DNA of 64,000 nt, taken from Tyto alba (Eukaryota > Chordata > Aves > Strigiformes > Tytonidae). A program made the translations under genes and the position numbers. Location of the stretch: contig NW_024881322.1 in NCBI RefSeq assembly GCF_018691265.1, positions 1,488,001 to 1,552,000 on the forward strand. Direction: 5' to 3'. Positions 1-12,600 of this stretch are shown here, piece by piece. Within the stretch, counting starts at the first letter, position 1. Every line of letters starts with the position of its first letter. A model generated the notes under the pieces. It was not told where the DNA came from. It saw only the letters and a program-made list of their open reading frames with translations, and ran no database searches.

Positions 1-3000
1 GGTTTCAAGAAAAGCATTACACAGTACCGTAACTTTGTCACTACTAATGAATTGCAAAAGTAGAGTTTTGCATGCATGTTAGAAAAATCAAAAACTCCTA
101 CACGCTCCAGACAGCTACAATCAAAAAATTCAGGTGATTAAAACAAAGTCACGTTTGATAGGCAAATCTGTGAAAATGTTGCAAGGAACTATTAATAAAG
201 AAGTGGCAGGAACTTAGAACGTGTCATGATAGTAAGATTGGAGGGGGGGTCGTACATTCCTATCTCCTACACGCCAAAAGAAAACTACAGAGTCCTCTAG
301 AAGATGTAGTCATAATGTAATTTATTTGCCTCTGTGATCTCTGATAAACATTCCGGAGGTAGGGAAGCACACAGTGGAAAAATGAGTCTGGCTCTTATCT
401 TTACTGAAGACAGATTTTCCAACACAGCTTGGGGAAAAAAAAAAAAAATAACATGCATAAACTCAATAAGCAAAAAGAGGTCTCTAAGCAACAGCATTAA
501 AAAGTTTCAGTTACCAATCTTTCCAATTTATCTCAGTGGCACAGAAATAGAAAATTATAGGAATGTAGCACACTCCAGTTCACAGAAACAAATACACACA
601 CAAATCCTGCCTGTTACCAGAAAACGCAAAATGGAGACGAAAATATTACAAATCCTCTAAATTATCTTTGTGTCTCATAATGACAGTATGACAGAGAAAA
701 CTCCCTAATATTAGGAAAACTGCTATCAAAACCTCTTCCACAATCAGCTTCGTGGTTACAGCCACAGGCTGCTGAAATACCCTGTACCTAACTCCCTCCC
801 CGTCCATCCACCCAGCCAACAGTCCTTTCAGGACGCTTGGAAGCCTGCCAAACACACAGTTTTTGAGCAATAAAGGAAGACAAAGGTTTTCTCCAGATTA
901 TACAAACTACTGCATACTGACAGAAAATTACATACGCACTGCAGAAAATACATATGCAAGAAAAAATGTTTGTCTTCCAACAACATTCTGAAACTGTACT
1001 TGCTGCAGGCCTTATACCACGTTACTAATATTTATCACCCCCCTGGCTTTAGTAACAGAGGTACGTTGCCAACTCCATACATACAGTAACAGCCTTCAAA
1101 ACCACATCATGTGAAAGTAACATGTCTTTTGAGATTAGATTACAGAAAGGCATGCATGCCCTTGCAAACTGTTCCATCGCTATCTCAAAGTACTCAACAT
1201 ATGCAAAGACTCTTCCAAGAATAAACCATGAGCAACCACAAGTACCATATATGAAGAAAGCATAGAATTTACAGCCTTTGTTTAGAAAAACACAAAGCAT
1301 CATTTTAATATAACCATTTGTGATGCCAATAGCAAAGATTCCCACCATAAAATGCTTCTGCCTTAAGTCAGGAAAATATTCAAATACACTATAAAATTAA
1401 TTCCAAGCTACAAACTTTTCCTTGCTAAAAATAAAGTCTGTAGGGCATAGGTTTCCAGTAATTACAGATCCACCGTGTTAGTTTAAGGCACAAAAGTGAG
1501 AGAAAACGGTTACATCAGACTATCTGAATCAAATCAGGTTCCCATTCTAGTTATCTCTTCTACTTAATGAACTTGGAATGCACTTAACTTCTCTTTTCAG
1601 TCCAGAGACAGAACAACTGAAAAGGGAAAAAAAGCAAAGCAAGCAGCAACCAGGGTGCCCAAGGGAGACCTTAAGCTTTCACCTTTGGTTCGCCTTTTCA
1701 CAAGGAGATGGTCATTTATAAAAACAGAACAAATCCAGAGTACTTCAGGGGGAGGGGAGGGGTGGCGGGCAGAGAATCTTAGTACACTATTAAAATACAC
1801 TGCGTATATATATAAACCCAACTTGTGGATACTCACAAATGTACTGGAGAAACCACCTCCCAGTAAAACCTTCGTATTCAGCCAGAGGTGCCTACATATA
1901 CTACAACATATCTTCTCAGCCTTCCAACTTCCCCAGCATGAAAATGAAACCCCCTTTTCAACTGCTGAAGACCAGACAGAACTTTCAAATACTCTTTGCT
2001 CTAGTGGAATCCCAGGAGGATTCCTCTTGTCACCTCCGATTTTCAAATGTCTTTTTCTCAATCCAGGAGAAAAGAGTAATTCCCCTTCCCCTGCAGGCAA
2101 ACAAGTATCCAGAAATTATTCACATTTCACTTATTTACCTGCTCAGACATTTCTTCATTTAGTACAGTACACTCTTCATATCTAAAATATTAATGCTACA
2201 CGGTTCTTAAAAGTAGTATTTTTAAAAAGTCAATCCTAAATTGCATGAATCGTTAAGGAAAGCACACAAGTTTACAAGAATTAAGTTGTCAACCTCCAGT
2301 AGCATGTGTTAGTTACCGTCTAGTGGACGGACACAAATATAACGCACAGAAAATTAAATCTAAAGGAAATTTTCCACTGTCATCTGTACAAGCTCTTCTC
2401 ACCAAGCAACTCACTCGACCTTATGCAGTCACGTATATGACAGATTTCAGAGGGGCACACTGCCAACGTGCATCACTGAATAACAACTTCCAAGAGATAC
2501 AGCTTGCTAGCAGCACGTTTTTAATTCTACTCAAAATGTAGTTCAATTAAGTCATCCTGGTGATAGACAGTGATCAGACAAATGGCTGACACTGTTAACT
2601 GTAAGCCTTTGATATCTAAGAGTAATACAGAAATTGTGTTGAGAATAATTTTTGCTCATTTAAAACCATTACTCAGCTATGTCAATGTTTGTACGCTCCA
2701 TTTACATCCCCCTCAGTCCAAAGATCTTCCCCAACAGACTTGGGGAACTGCCTGCAGCAGCAGAAGAGATAGCACTAGTGTTCATGGCAATTAGTAGAGA
2801 GCAGGAGTGGACACAAACAAAAAAACACAACCACCCCCCAAAAAAATTACATTATCACTTTCATGCTACAAAGAACCTTCATTGCAATATTTATTTGAGT
2901 AGATGTAAATGCAAAAAAAGAAAAAAAATTAAACAAAATAATAAAAAAAAAAAACTCAGTCACCCACCCAACCCCAAACAACATGAGAAAGAGGGAAATG

Positions 3001-3420
3001 TGTATTCATATCTACTTTTATTTCCTCTTATACACCTGCTTCTGGCCAAGAGTTTAAAACTTCTAATTTAGATACTATTCTACTGCAACTGCTTACACCA
3101 TAACAGTGAACCTACGTATTGCTTTAAGGCTGTAAATATATCTCACCCTCTCTGGCTTGAGCAGAAGGCAAATACTTCCCTCTTCCTTCCCACCAGAAGC
3201 CATGGATGCGGATCTGCCTTTGCAGAGACACCAGACCTGGCAGATGGGATTCAGCTCTTAGGCTGGACTGTGGCACCAACAAACCATTCCTCTCAAAACA
3301 GGAGCACACACTGCTTGGAGACCCCTCTGGTTAGCATTATATAGCATGCTCGTGTAGATTTACGTACTAAAATCAACAGCATGTGAGAATTTTTGCACAG
3401 TTTTGCTCTTCCTTCCTTCA
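1..3420. other. AT-rich non-coding DNA
   Basis: This stretch is AT-rich, with many stops in all frames and short A runs near 430 and 2940. The longest open frames here, about 170 codons on both strands around 1.6-2.2 kb, overlap each other on opposite strands. They have low-complexity or unrecognisable translations and no splice or codon-bias support, so I do not call them genes. If the CpG island at 7.4 kb is a minus-strand promoter, this would be intron or downstream exon territory of that gene, but I recognise no exon. Confidence 0.6.
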
Positions 3421-3423
3421 TCA

Positions 3424-3500
3424 CCAGTACATAGGAGCAGGTAAGCTGGATCAAACCGTCCATCCAACCCAGGACGCTGTCTCCAAGAGGATACAACAGG
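3424..3500 (+). repeat. possible ancient amniote interspersed repeat remnant
   Basis: The core around 3440-3490 reads like an old dispersed repeat seen in birds, turtles and crocodilians: a CTGGATCAAACC-type box, then a 'ccatccaaccc' stretch, then a CTGTCTCC box. A related but diverged copy lies at 47.96-48.04 kb. The family assignment is from memory of the motif order only, and divergence is high, so the edges are approximate. Confidence 0.35.
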
Positions 3501-4146
3501 AGAGGCCTACAGCAACTTCCCAATAAACTTAAAAATCAGTGCAAACAAAATCCAAAAAGGTAACTTGACCTAGGAAGCATAGCCAAAGAAGGATTTTGGT
3601 TGTATCATCAGCTCTCACTCTGTTGGATCTGCATTCAGATGTTAGAAATGATAGCCATCGAGGCTCCACTAACAAAAAACCTAAAGTTAAATAAAAAATA
3701 CCATTATTTCTCTGCTTGAAAAACAAAAGTTTAGCTAGAAAAATAAATTAAAGCCTTCACTTTGACCACACATTTGAAAGAAAACTGAAGAGGAACTACA
3801 AAACCTAATTTGCAACTGTTTTCCACAAGTGTATGTACACATATATTTTTAAACTGACCTTTGTTTGTAGATAGATACACACAGAAACTCATTTGTTTTG
3901 TTACACAGCTACTGAAATAAATTGTTCAGAATAATTAAGAACCAGTAGGGTAATTCACGATTCACTTTCATAGCAGCATTTCTGAGGTGCTTTGTTTCAG
4001 AAGCCTGCATTTCTGTTCTAAGCACACATAACACTCCATGTAGTCAGGAGATAAAATACATCTGATTTACAGAATGTAATCCAGCCTCTTCTCTATCCAT
4101 TCAATCCCTCTGAGCTGCAAGCTAATAAGCACTAATACTTCAGGTG

Positions 4147-4175
<29 letters not shown>
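4147..4175. repeat. A29 homopolymer
   Basis: This is an uninterrupted run of 29 A. No retroposon body is recognisable upstream of it, so it may be a simple expanded tract rather than a retroposon tail. Confidence 0.9.
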
Positions 4176-4178
<3 letters not shown>

Positions 4179-5607
4179 GACAAGACCAGGATTATCTCAT
4201 TTTGTAGAACTACAAGTCTAGCAATGACAGCAAGCCTGGAAGTGATGAAGAAACGAGAAGATTAATTTATTTGTTAATGCCCTCTGTGACTACAGTATGC
4301 AGAGTTAATGACAATCATTCTACCCCCAGCAATCATCACCAACTAGGTCTACGCTACAGCTCTCCCACCGCTACCCCTACAGAGCACTGAGCAGCCCTCG
4401 TTGAGAGTGGGTAAACCAGGAAGGGCTCTTTGGCACGGTTCACCTGCAGGAACAACTAACAGCAGCACTTGCTAAGTTTTAAATATACTGGTTTACTCCT
4501 CTGTCTGATTGATTCTGCTGCTAAACCAGAGGTAAGATGAGACTATGGTGGGCAGGAGGACAGGCATCTCCGGTTGCTGCCTCCTTGAAGGACAGCCAGG
4601 ATATGAAAAATCAAAGTTTTTTCTAAATAGTAGTCAGTGAGGGTCTTATTCGGCCTTTTGGACAACCTTTCAGTGAAATGCGCAAGCAGTCCTATAAATG
4701 CATTTGAAATAAGTTCTTTGGGCACAGTGTTGGTCTACACAACAATACTGTACCTTCAGAAGTTGCCAAAGTGATGAAACACTACCAGTTCTAAATCAAG
4801 CATATCAACCTAACTGCCAAGGGAAAATGCACCAAATATAAATGGACCCTGTCTCATTTTGTCAGTATACAATTTTTAGCTGGCCTTGCCCTCTGAATAT
4901 ATATGAACTAGAGTAAAATTAGTAATAGTTCACAAACAGAACACTTGCCAGGCTTAAAATAGGAAGCATACTATACTGATGGGTTCCCCGCCTCGGTTGT
5001 ATTTGCTACGGCCTCATTTGCACAGGAACAACTGCTTTCCAGATTTCTATTTTTTTTCCCTGCTCCTATAGCAGTGGGTATTGCTCAAGCACTACAGGAA
5101 GGACTCCAGTACAGCTCAAGGGCTTTGGTGTCACCACCCCCCGCACACACCACCCCATTTTCTTGTGAATTTTACCTGTGGTTATACAATTGCTATTTGA
5201 CACAACTATCCTCACATGTAAATGATAATCCCTCCTAATCAAAGCAATACTCAGAGCCTCACGGGAAGGTCTGATACTTAAGATTTCAGTAAGACCATAG
5301 CTATAACAAAGGAGGTTAGGAATACTTAGAGAAGTTTTTTCTAGCCTACTAATCCTCTAATTAACTGCTCAGCTTATCCTACTAAATGCATCTGACCAAT
5401 CTGCTTCCAAAAGACTTACAAAAAAACCCAAGAGCTATACAAACCCTGTTTGGGCAAGCATGTCCAACAGACACCAACAGACTTCAGTAAGACTCTCCAG
5501 AAGTTACATTTTACTTTTCCAAAACTGTGTGTGGAGCACAGTATAGAAAGACACATGTGTGCCACTTAAAAAAAAAAACACCACACCACAGAAAGTCAGA
5601 ACAACCC

Positions 5608-5629
5608 GGGGGGGGGGGGGGGGGGGGGG
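5608..5629. repeat. G22 homopolymer
   Basis: This is an uninterrupted run of 22 G followed by AGTGGGGGTGTGTG. It sits isolated in AT-rich DNA far from either CpG island. It can form a G-quadruplex on the plus strand. Its exact length is likely to be unreliable in any assembly. Confidence 0.9.
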
Positions 5630-7329
5630 AGTGGGGGTGTGTGCAGCGGGCAGGGAAATCACACTTTTGGAAAAAAGCAGTTCTAAACACGTTAATGTTT
5701 TGCTTCCTGCACAGTTGAACATCCAATGTTTATAAATGATTTTATTTCAGTGGTTCTAGCAGACATTACTCTGGCCATTGGCATGCTAAGCACCACAGCC
5801 TGCAAGACCAGCCACGTCCCAGAGAAATCAAACACTAGTCTTTGGACAGTAAACACAAAGTGATTGTGTTAGTCAGAACACAAAATTAAATTGGGACAAA
5901 AAGTCAGAAAGAAAAGGAAGCATACAACACTGTCAAGAGACTCATCACAGTAGTGACTGGCTGTCAACTAAAGCACACTGCAGTGATTTGTCAAAAAAAA
6001 AAAAAGTGGGTTAGAAGGAACACAAGAAAAAGGGATGGCTTGATCAATATTAAGGCATGACTAAAATGCAAGAGAATATTCGAATAAAACTAGAAGCCCA
6101 TTTGAATTCAACTCAAGTGTTCTGCAAGCCAGAAAATTTACCACCATGCATAAAAGGTAACAAATAATATCACCAGTCCGACACAAGATACGAAATTGCA
6201 TATCTAGCATTATAGTAGTCATTTTATAAGGTTGCATTTTATCACTGCCTCACAGCTCTAAATTTCATTCAAAAAATTCATAGCTCCATTCACCCCGATG
6301 TCTAAAATTACAGGTGGAAAAAGCAGCAGTAGTAGAATCTTTATAACTAGTCACCTCAGGTCTTTGTCAAGTCTTGTAGGCATATACATGCCTGATAGAA
6401 TTCTGTGTCCAGAGCTGAAAGTAGTACCACAGTAAAAATCAAAATTCCATCACTGTACTACGGAGACCCTAACAAGCTAGACCACTGCAATCAGCTGAAA
6501 TTTAACACGTCTAAATGAAAACCTTACTCCTTATGCTCACATAAGGCAACAGAAAATTCAGTGGTCGCCTTATACAATCTATATAAAACAATGCAGAGGT
6601 CTTTAAATCTCCAGAGCTTAGGAAAATTCCATCCCACAGATTTTAGTTTCCAGGGAACTCTAAAGTAGCAATCCATGTTACACACTGCATTGCAGGTAAA
6701 TGTCGGTGATAAAGGCTACCCACAGAAAAGCCAAGCAATAGCTTGTGACACTAACACTAGAGTTCACTGCTTCACTGTAAAAATCCCCACAAAGGGAGTT
6801 CTGTAGCTACACCACTAAAGTCTGGAGAAAACACTAGCTCCCTGAACACTCTACCTCAGTTACACAGCTCATTAAGATCAGGTTTTTGGGTTTGGGTGTT
6901 TTGTTGGGGTTTTTTTTTTTTGGTCAAAAGGAACAGTCAATAGGCTATTTCAAGATTCTTTACCAGAAACTTCCCTGCTATACTTGTACAGAAATACTCC
7001 AAGCTGCAGCCGAAAACCTTGAAATTCAGAAAAGTTGACTCAAAATAATACAAACAAAAAAACCCAACCAACCAACCAAACAAAAAACCCCCACGCAACT
7101 ACTCTCAAAATCTGGTAGTATACTCATGTGATTGTAAAAGCACATTTCCTTTCTCAAGTAAGCCAGTTACTATGATCAAGCAATTCTAACTACGCAGAAA
7201 ATAACTTCCCTAATACAGAAATCTCTGCTTCAAGTATTATTTCTATCAGCAGACCTTTCAAAAATTTCTTCCACAACTAGCAAGGCTAAGGTAGCACACC
7301 ATCCCGAGATCCAGCTGCTAAATACCACT

Positions 7330-7800
7330 TGCGTCAAAGCCCCTTCCAGCCACGAGGAGTCACGCAGCTGCTCTTTACCTACAGGTTGCATTTTCTCCCC
7401 CGGCCGAGCTTCTTCCACGCTGATGTGCAGGAGCGGAGATCGCCCTTGCCCGAGCCCCCGTGACGAACCCTCCCACGAGTGCTTTAGCTCGCCCTGCCCG
7501 GCACAGATGCACTCCGGGAACCTGCTCCCCGGCCCCGCGGCCAACCGCCCCCTCGCCAGCCGCTCGCCACCGCGGGGCCACACACCAGGGGCAAGACGGC
7601 GTGCCTTCGATTCCAGCTCATGGAATGCCAAAAAAGGAACTGAAACGGAGCTCCAGGCTTCGCGTTTTCTGCAGCGACAGCAGCTAAGAACAGCCCCAAC
7701 GCTCTATTTTTGCTCTGATCCGGGACTCCGTTAGCACTGCAAAATGAAAGCGCGTTTGTACCTCGGGTCCCAGAACAGAACAACCCTGAAGTCAAACATC
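7330..7800. promoter_or_regulatory. CpG island, candidate promoter
   Basis: A sharply bounded GC- and CpG-rich block lies inside AT-rich DNA. I count about 21 CpG dinucleotides between 7395 and 7580, where the flanks have almost none. It contains GC-box-like strings (ccgccccctcgcc near 7545-7557) and no recognisable transposon. In vertebrates such blocks usually mark promoters. Orientation is suggested by a strong minus-strand splice donor (GTAAAG, 7373-7378) at its left edge, so transcription would run leftward. An alternative is an orphan island or an intragenic promoter of the same gene served by the 35 kb island. Confidence 0.5.
7379..7600 (-). other. candidate first exon of an unidentified minus-strand gene
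   Basis: Read on the minus strand, the CpG island ends in an ATG (complement of 7389-7391) in good context (GGAGAAAATGC). Four codons (M Q P V) follow, plus one base before a consensus donor TAG|GTAAAG. The upstream end is set arbitrarily inside the island because no transcription start can be read. A minus-strand frame stays open through the whole block, but GC-rich DNA often lacks stops, so this is weak support. The downstream exons would lie left of 7.3 kb and I could not recognise any. The gene is unidentified. Confidence 0.28.
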
Positions 7801-9217
7801 TGCTGAGAGTGTTTCGAGCTGTATTACTGACCTTTCACTGAAAACTCATTCCAAAGTAGTTTTTACATAAGCCGTATATTCTTGTTCAGCCAAATAAACT
7901 AGGGCTTACTAAAAAAATTCCTTGTTTATTTTTTTTTTTCCTGTTGAAGAGGTAAAAAAGCCATGCTGTTAGCTGCAAGTAATATCATGTCTCCTTCCAG
8001 AGTAAGATGGCTCTGTTCCAGGTATGATATGAGGAGCTATACTTTTTTCCTCGCTTAAGCCAACCTTAGAAAAATGCAGCTTCCACTCTAGCAGATCAAT
8101 TTTGGGAGCTTCAGTTCATTCTTCCCCCCTCAATCACTGACAGACCTTAATCTCTTTGTCCCATCAGATAACGCGTAGGAAAACTGGCTCTTTAAGGAAT
8201 TATCCATAACTTAACCTTCATGACATGACACTGCCTTCCTTGTTCTTTTTTTCTTCTTTCATTCCTATTTCTTGGATGACAAGAACTCTAGTAGAAGCTG
8301 GACTGTTGCCAGCCCAACCAACCAACAAACAAAGAACTTAGACAAAACAAAACAAGTAACTTACTGTTCATAAACTTGGGGCCAACACCACCCGCCAAAG
8401 CAGCGTGCTGTGCAACGGTGCAGATTGTATTTATCACCTAGCAGCTCCGAATTCAGACCACACTCCGTTCCCCTCCCAGCCTCTCTCAGTCCAGAAAATT
8501 CTCTAACCATAGACTAACAAAAGTATTCTCAGACAGCGCCGGCAGGAGAGTTTAAAAGCAGTTTGTCTCCATCCTGTAAATAGATGTTCACTGTAACATG
8601 TGCGAAACTTTTCGCTTCCAAGGTACTGAAGGCCCCTCTGTCACTACCTGTAAGTGGCCGCAAATTGTACGATTCATATAGGAAGAACAAAGTTAAACAC
8701 AAATGCCAGATACCCTAATTCTTAGTGATCTCTCCTCAACTGAGCATCCTAAACCCAAACTTTTTTTTTTTTTTTTTCCCTAATGCCGAGGACAGATTCA
8801 TGCTGTTCTTCAGCTGCTCTGATGAAGACGGGAACAGGTATGCTGCACTGGGTTCTGGTGGCTCTCCCACACTTTAATGCACTCTTCCTTAGCATAGATC
8901 CGTACTAGAAGCATTTCAATTTCAGCAAGTACAAAATTTGAGTTTGTTTAGGTTGGGGGCATGTGGGTGTGTGTGAAGGGGGAGGAGGCTGTCTATTCCT
9001 TTGACATAGAATAAGGGAGGACGGGGTCTAGGAATCACACCTTTGATTTTTTTTTATTTTTACACGTTTTGGAAAGAATACTTACTTGGTGTGGAAACTT
9101 AAAAAAAAAAACACACACAAAAAAAACCCCTCTCTGAAGCAGTTTATTGAAATCTCTTTCTAGTCTGTAGTCAAGCAATTCCTAGTTAATAGTTGCTCAG
9201 CCTTGGCAGTCTTGTAA

Positions 9218-9250
<33 letters not shown>

Positions 9251-9308
9251 ACACCACTCAGAAGCTTCAGTTCTTTTTCTTTTAATAAAAAAAAAAAAAA
9301 AAAAAAAA
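9218..9308. repeat. paired long A tracts (A32 and A22)
   Basis: A32 at 9218-9249 is followed 37 bp later by A22 at 9287-9308, the second preceded by TTTTAATAAA. The 'AATAAA + A tract' could be read as a retroposed transcript end on the plus strand, but I find no recognisable body upstream. A simple-repeat origin is equally likely. Confidence 0.8.
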
Positions 9309-11306
9309 GGCAAAGAACATGCAAATGTAGAGCCAAGCTGAAAATTCCAACATTCTAAAATGTAAACAAGTTTTTTTCAAACAGATGGAAGCTTTTGTCT
9401 TTTAAGTCCCATACCAAAATACTTTGTTGATAAACGTCTGCTCTTACCTAAGAATAAATACCAGGGAAAAGCTTTGCATTAGATGAAGAACAACACAGCA
9501 ACTTCAAACTGCAACAGTCTCAACATGTTTAACTACAGAAATACTCTAAAACAAACTGTAGGCAAATATATTCAAAATTATCACATCCTTGAACATGTGC
9601 AGTGACAACACTATGAGAACGCGGAGCAAAACTATTTGTGCTGCAGTAATATTTCTACCATATGCTTGATGCTACAAAACAATCTTTACGAAGTGTATGA
9701 GAGCTTTTTTTTTTTTTTAAAGAGAAACATAAGTAGCTTTCATGAAACATACACATTTTCCATCAATCTTTCCTTCTTAATCTTCAATTTTATACCCCTT
9801 CAAGTTCCATTTATTTGAGCTTATCTCCAGCTAGAAAAGCACTTTTTTGGAAAGAAAAAAAAAAAAAAAATCTATTCTCCAGACAGAAAAGAGAGATTTC
9901 ATCTGAGCCCTTGGCTCTCTGCAAATTTATAGTCCATGATTTCCCTGTAAGCAGTACTAGCTTCCACTAAAAACTCCCTCAAAATCAACTAAACTGGACT
10001 AATTTCAAAACCTCTGTTAACCATGGGGTGGAATGCAGAAACATTTACAATGGATTACAAGAGAAATTTTTACGTCGCTTGTTAAAACTAGTCTCTGGAT
10101 CAGTTTGTAAAAATAACCCCTACCCCATCTTACAGCAATACCAGCATCAACACACCGGCAGGCTGCATATATTACTACAGCCACAAGCTCTCTCCTATCC
10201 TCCCAGTTTTGCTCTTAAAATAAGGGAGCAATTATGATCCCAGTCTACCACAAAGTGGCAATAAGCTGCCCTAGCGCGGGGTTTGCAGAGCCCCCAGCAG
10301 TCAGAGCTGTGCTGAATCTGCCGTTCTGACACGGCAGGACACGGGCGCGTTTTTATTTAAAGTAGCTGCGGTGGGCAGGACTCTGCTCTCAGCAGGGTTT
10401 GCCGGGTGAGCCCAGCGCTGTCAGACCTGGCCAGCTTGGAGCACGATGAAACTGCGTGCTCGTGTGCTGGCAAAGGGGCCATACTGACATTCCCACACAT
10501 CCAGCCCTGTAAATTGGTACATCTGGCGTGAGGTTTCTACCCATACCTCAAGGTCCTGTTTCAGGGCGTGGAGGGGGTGGGGTGTTGGAGATGCAGCCAT
10601 AATCCAAACCCAACCCTTCCTTATATGAACAAATTATACAACACGAACATGACGACCTTTTCTAATATTGTAGCCCAAAAAAAAAACAACCCAGTTCACT
10701 GCAACCTTTGTTCATGTATCTGAAAGTACACAGTCTACCAAACTCAAAGCACCTCTGTTTAGAAAATAAAAACCAATAAATACTTACCCACGAGACGGTA
10801 AGACAATACTTCTAAATTAACATTTATTTTGGATCGGGGAGTGGCCCAGGTCACAGGGGAGTCAGGAGAGGAGGCAAGGTGCTAAGGGGATTGAGACCAC
10901 GCAGGAGCAAGTTGTGTGACACAAGCTGTCTAACGTTAGTGTGTCAAATGCCACTACAGATGGTTTTATTCAGCTTCTTATTAAATGGGAACTTACTAAC
11001 TTAGGTTAAGAACAGCTTCCTACAAGTTTTCTTTTACACATAAATTAAATATAAACTATTCCTCTAAGAATATGTTATTATCTTAGCAACGGAACCCAGA
11101 AACCTTCACTGGCAGTGGCTCATCGCTTAATGAATTAGCGCTATCCACAAAAAACGAGAGTTCGACTGCCTACAAGTATTTTTCAGATGCAATTTTCACA
11201 TAACAGCTAGTTCCCAAGAGGTACAGCTGCACAGTACGCTTCAGCTTGCCTCAGGTTGTACCAGCACATATACATGAAACGGGGTGCCTCCGAAAAAGGG
11301 TGGACC

Positions 11307-11327
11307 AAAAAAAAAAAAAAAAAAAAA
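11307..11327. repeat. A21 homopolymer
   Basis: This is an uninterrupted run of 21 A followed by an A/C-rich tail (caaaaaccaaaacaaacaaac), about 200 bp left of the LTR that starts near 11524. Confidence 0.85.
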
Positions 11328-11523
11328 CAAAAACCAAAACAAACAAACAAAAAGAGGTAGAAAAAGGATAGATGTATTCTGAGCAGATATCCTCTGGTGT
11401 ATTGCCCCCGTAGTGGACTCCAGGGTTTCTCAGCATGTTGCGGGACAGCTGTCACAAGCCACTGGGACGCTCAGAGCAAGCGTGAGGCCGACTGCTACTC
11501 TGAGCCCTCCTGAGATTACACAG

Positions 11524-12600
11524 TGACGTGGTCTGAGCTCAGAGGGCAACTGAGCACCACACAACTGCTCACTCCCCTGTTGAGCCCCCAGCACTGAGAA
11601 GGAGAAAATAAGCCCGGCTTGGGATTTGAGATAGGACAGGGAGGAATAAATCACCCACCATGGTCACAGGCAAAAGGCAGACTTGTTAGGGAAAGAAAAA
11701 AAGAACATATGTTTATTAGACACACTATTAACAGCAACACGTAACAGAGTAGGACAGCGAGAAGCATTGCCACATCTTGAGAACACCTTCCCCCCACCTC
11801 TCCCTTCTTCCCGGGCTCAGTTCTGCTCCCAATATCTCTACCTCCTCCCCCAGCGGCGCAGGGGCAGGGAATGGGGGGTGCAGGCAGTGCTGCCGCTGCT
11901 GCCATCTTTGGGGGGGAGCTTCTGGAACTTTTCCCCCTGCTCCAGCGTGGTCCCCCTCTCACAGGAGACAGTCCTCCACAAACTTTCTCCAACCTGAGTC
12001 CCTCTCTCACAGGCTGCGTTTCCCTCACTGATCCATCGTGGGTCACCAACTTTCTCCAACTGGATTCTCTCCCATGGCTGCAGCCCTTCCCGAGCTGCTC
12101 CGGCGTGGGACACCCCCACATGCTGCAATCCTCCCAGCGCTGAATTACAGCAGCGGGGGCTGCTTCTTCCCACAGGATCCCAGCCTCCTTCAAGCATAAT
12201 CACCTTTATCAATCATACGAAGCCCTCTCAGGCCATAAATCAGCGTCTGCTCCACCGTAGATCTCCATGGGTGGCAGGGGGGGCCGCCCTGCCGTCTCAC
12301 CACAGGATACAGGGGGGTCTCTGCTCCGGCACACCTCCCCCCTCCTTTCTTCCTCCGTTCCTCCACTGACCTTGGTGTTCACGCAGCTGCCCCAACTCCT
12401 CCTCACAAATCTGACTCTTCCTCACCAGTTCTCCTCTTAAATACGTTATTGCAGAGGCACAGCTGATGGGCTCAGTTTTGGTGCAGAGGTGGAGCTGAGT
12501 TGGAGCTGGGGAAGCTTCAAGAAGCTTCTCACAGGGGGCTGCCCCTATAGCCCCCTGCCCTGCCACCAAAAAAACTCCACCACTCATTCAACCCAGGACA
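11524..12600 (-). mobile_element. solo LTR of an avian endogenous retrovirus
   Basis: This is a GC-rich 1.08 kb block read on the minus strand. It starts TGTCCTGGG (complement of 12592-12600) and ends CCACGTCA at 11524, so it has the canonical TG...CA ends. In order it carries a TATA-like GTATTTAAG (about 12434-12445), CCTGTGAGAG/GGTTGGAG-type internal repeats (about 11.94-12.09 kb), an AATAAA poly(A) signal (complement of 11712-11717) and a T/C-rich stretch after it. The same order and many of the same words occur in a common avian LTR family known to me from chicken-type repeats. Flanking bases are CACAG on the left and CACAA on the right, a 5-bp target duplication with one mismatch. An alternative 8-bp match ATTACACA lies at 11515-11522 and 12605-12612. 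No internal viral genes adjoin it. It lies in the same orientation as the putative minus-strand gene. Confidence 0.75.

Larger units (their letters stand above)
3501..7329. other. AT-rich non-coding DNA with homopolymer tracts
   Basis: No gene is visible. The segment contains an A29 run (4147-4175), a G22 run (5608-5629, listed separately), a T-rich stretch with GGGTTTGGG motifs (6886-6922) and an AACC-rich patch near 7060-7085. Short open frames at 5.5-5.7 kb exist only because they read through the poly-G tract. If the island at 7.33-7.80 kb is a minus-strand promoter, this would be its first intron. Confidence 0.6.
7801..11510. other. AT-rich non-coding DNA
   Basis: No gene is recognisable. 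The segment holds a T17 run (8761-8777), two long A runs close together (9218-9249 and 9287-9308), an A21 run (11307-11327) and a mildly GC-richer patch at 10.25-10.6 kb in which I recognise no repeat or exon. If a minus-strand gene starts at the 35 kb island, its 3' end could fall in or before this segment, but I cannot place a terminal exon or poly(A) site. Confidence 0.55.

Noticed and set aside
1597..2185. Overlapping 167- and 176-codon open frames on opposite strands
   Set aside because: There is no recognisable domain, no splice signals and no composition change. It is likely a chance low-stop stretch.
5504..5726. Proline/glycine-rich small open frames
   Set aside because: They exist only because the G22/C22 tract codes for Gly or Pro runs.
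11651..12587. Open frames of 96-180 codons on both strands
   Set aside because: They lie inside the GC-rich LTR and show no viral or cellular protein similarity. They reflect composition.
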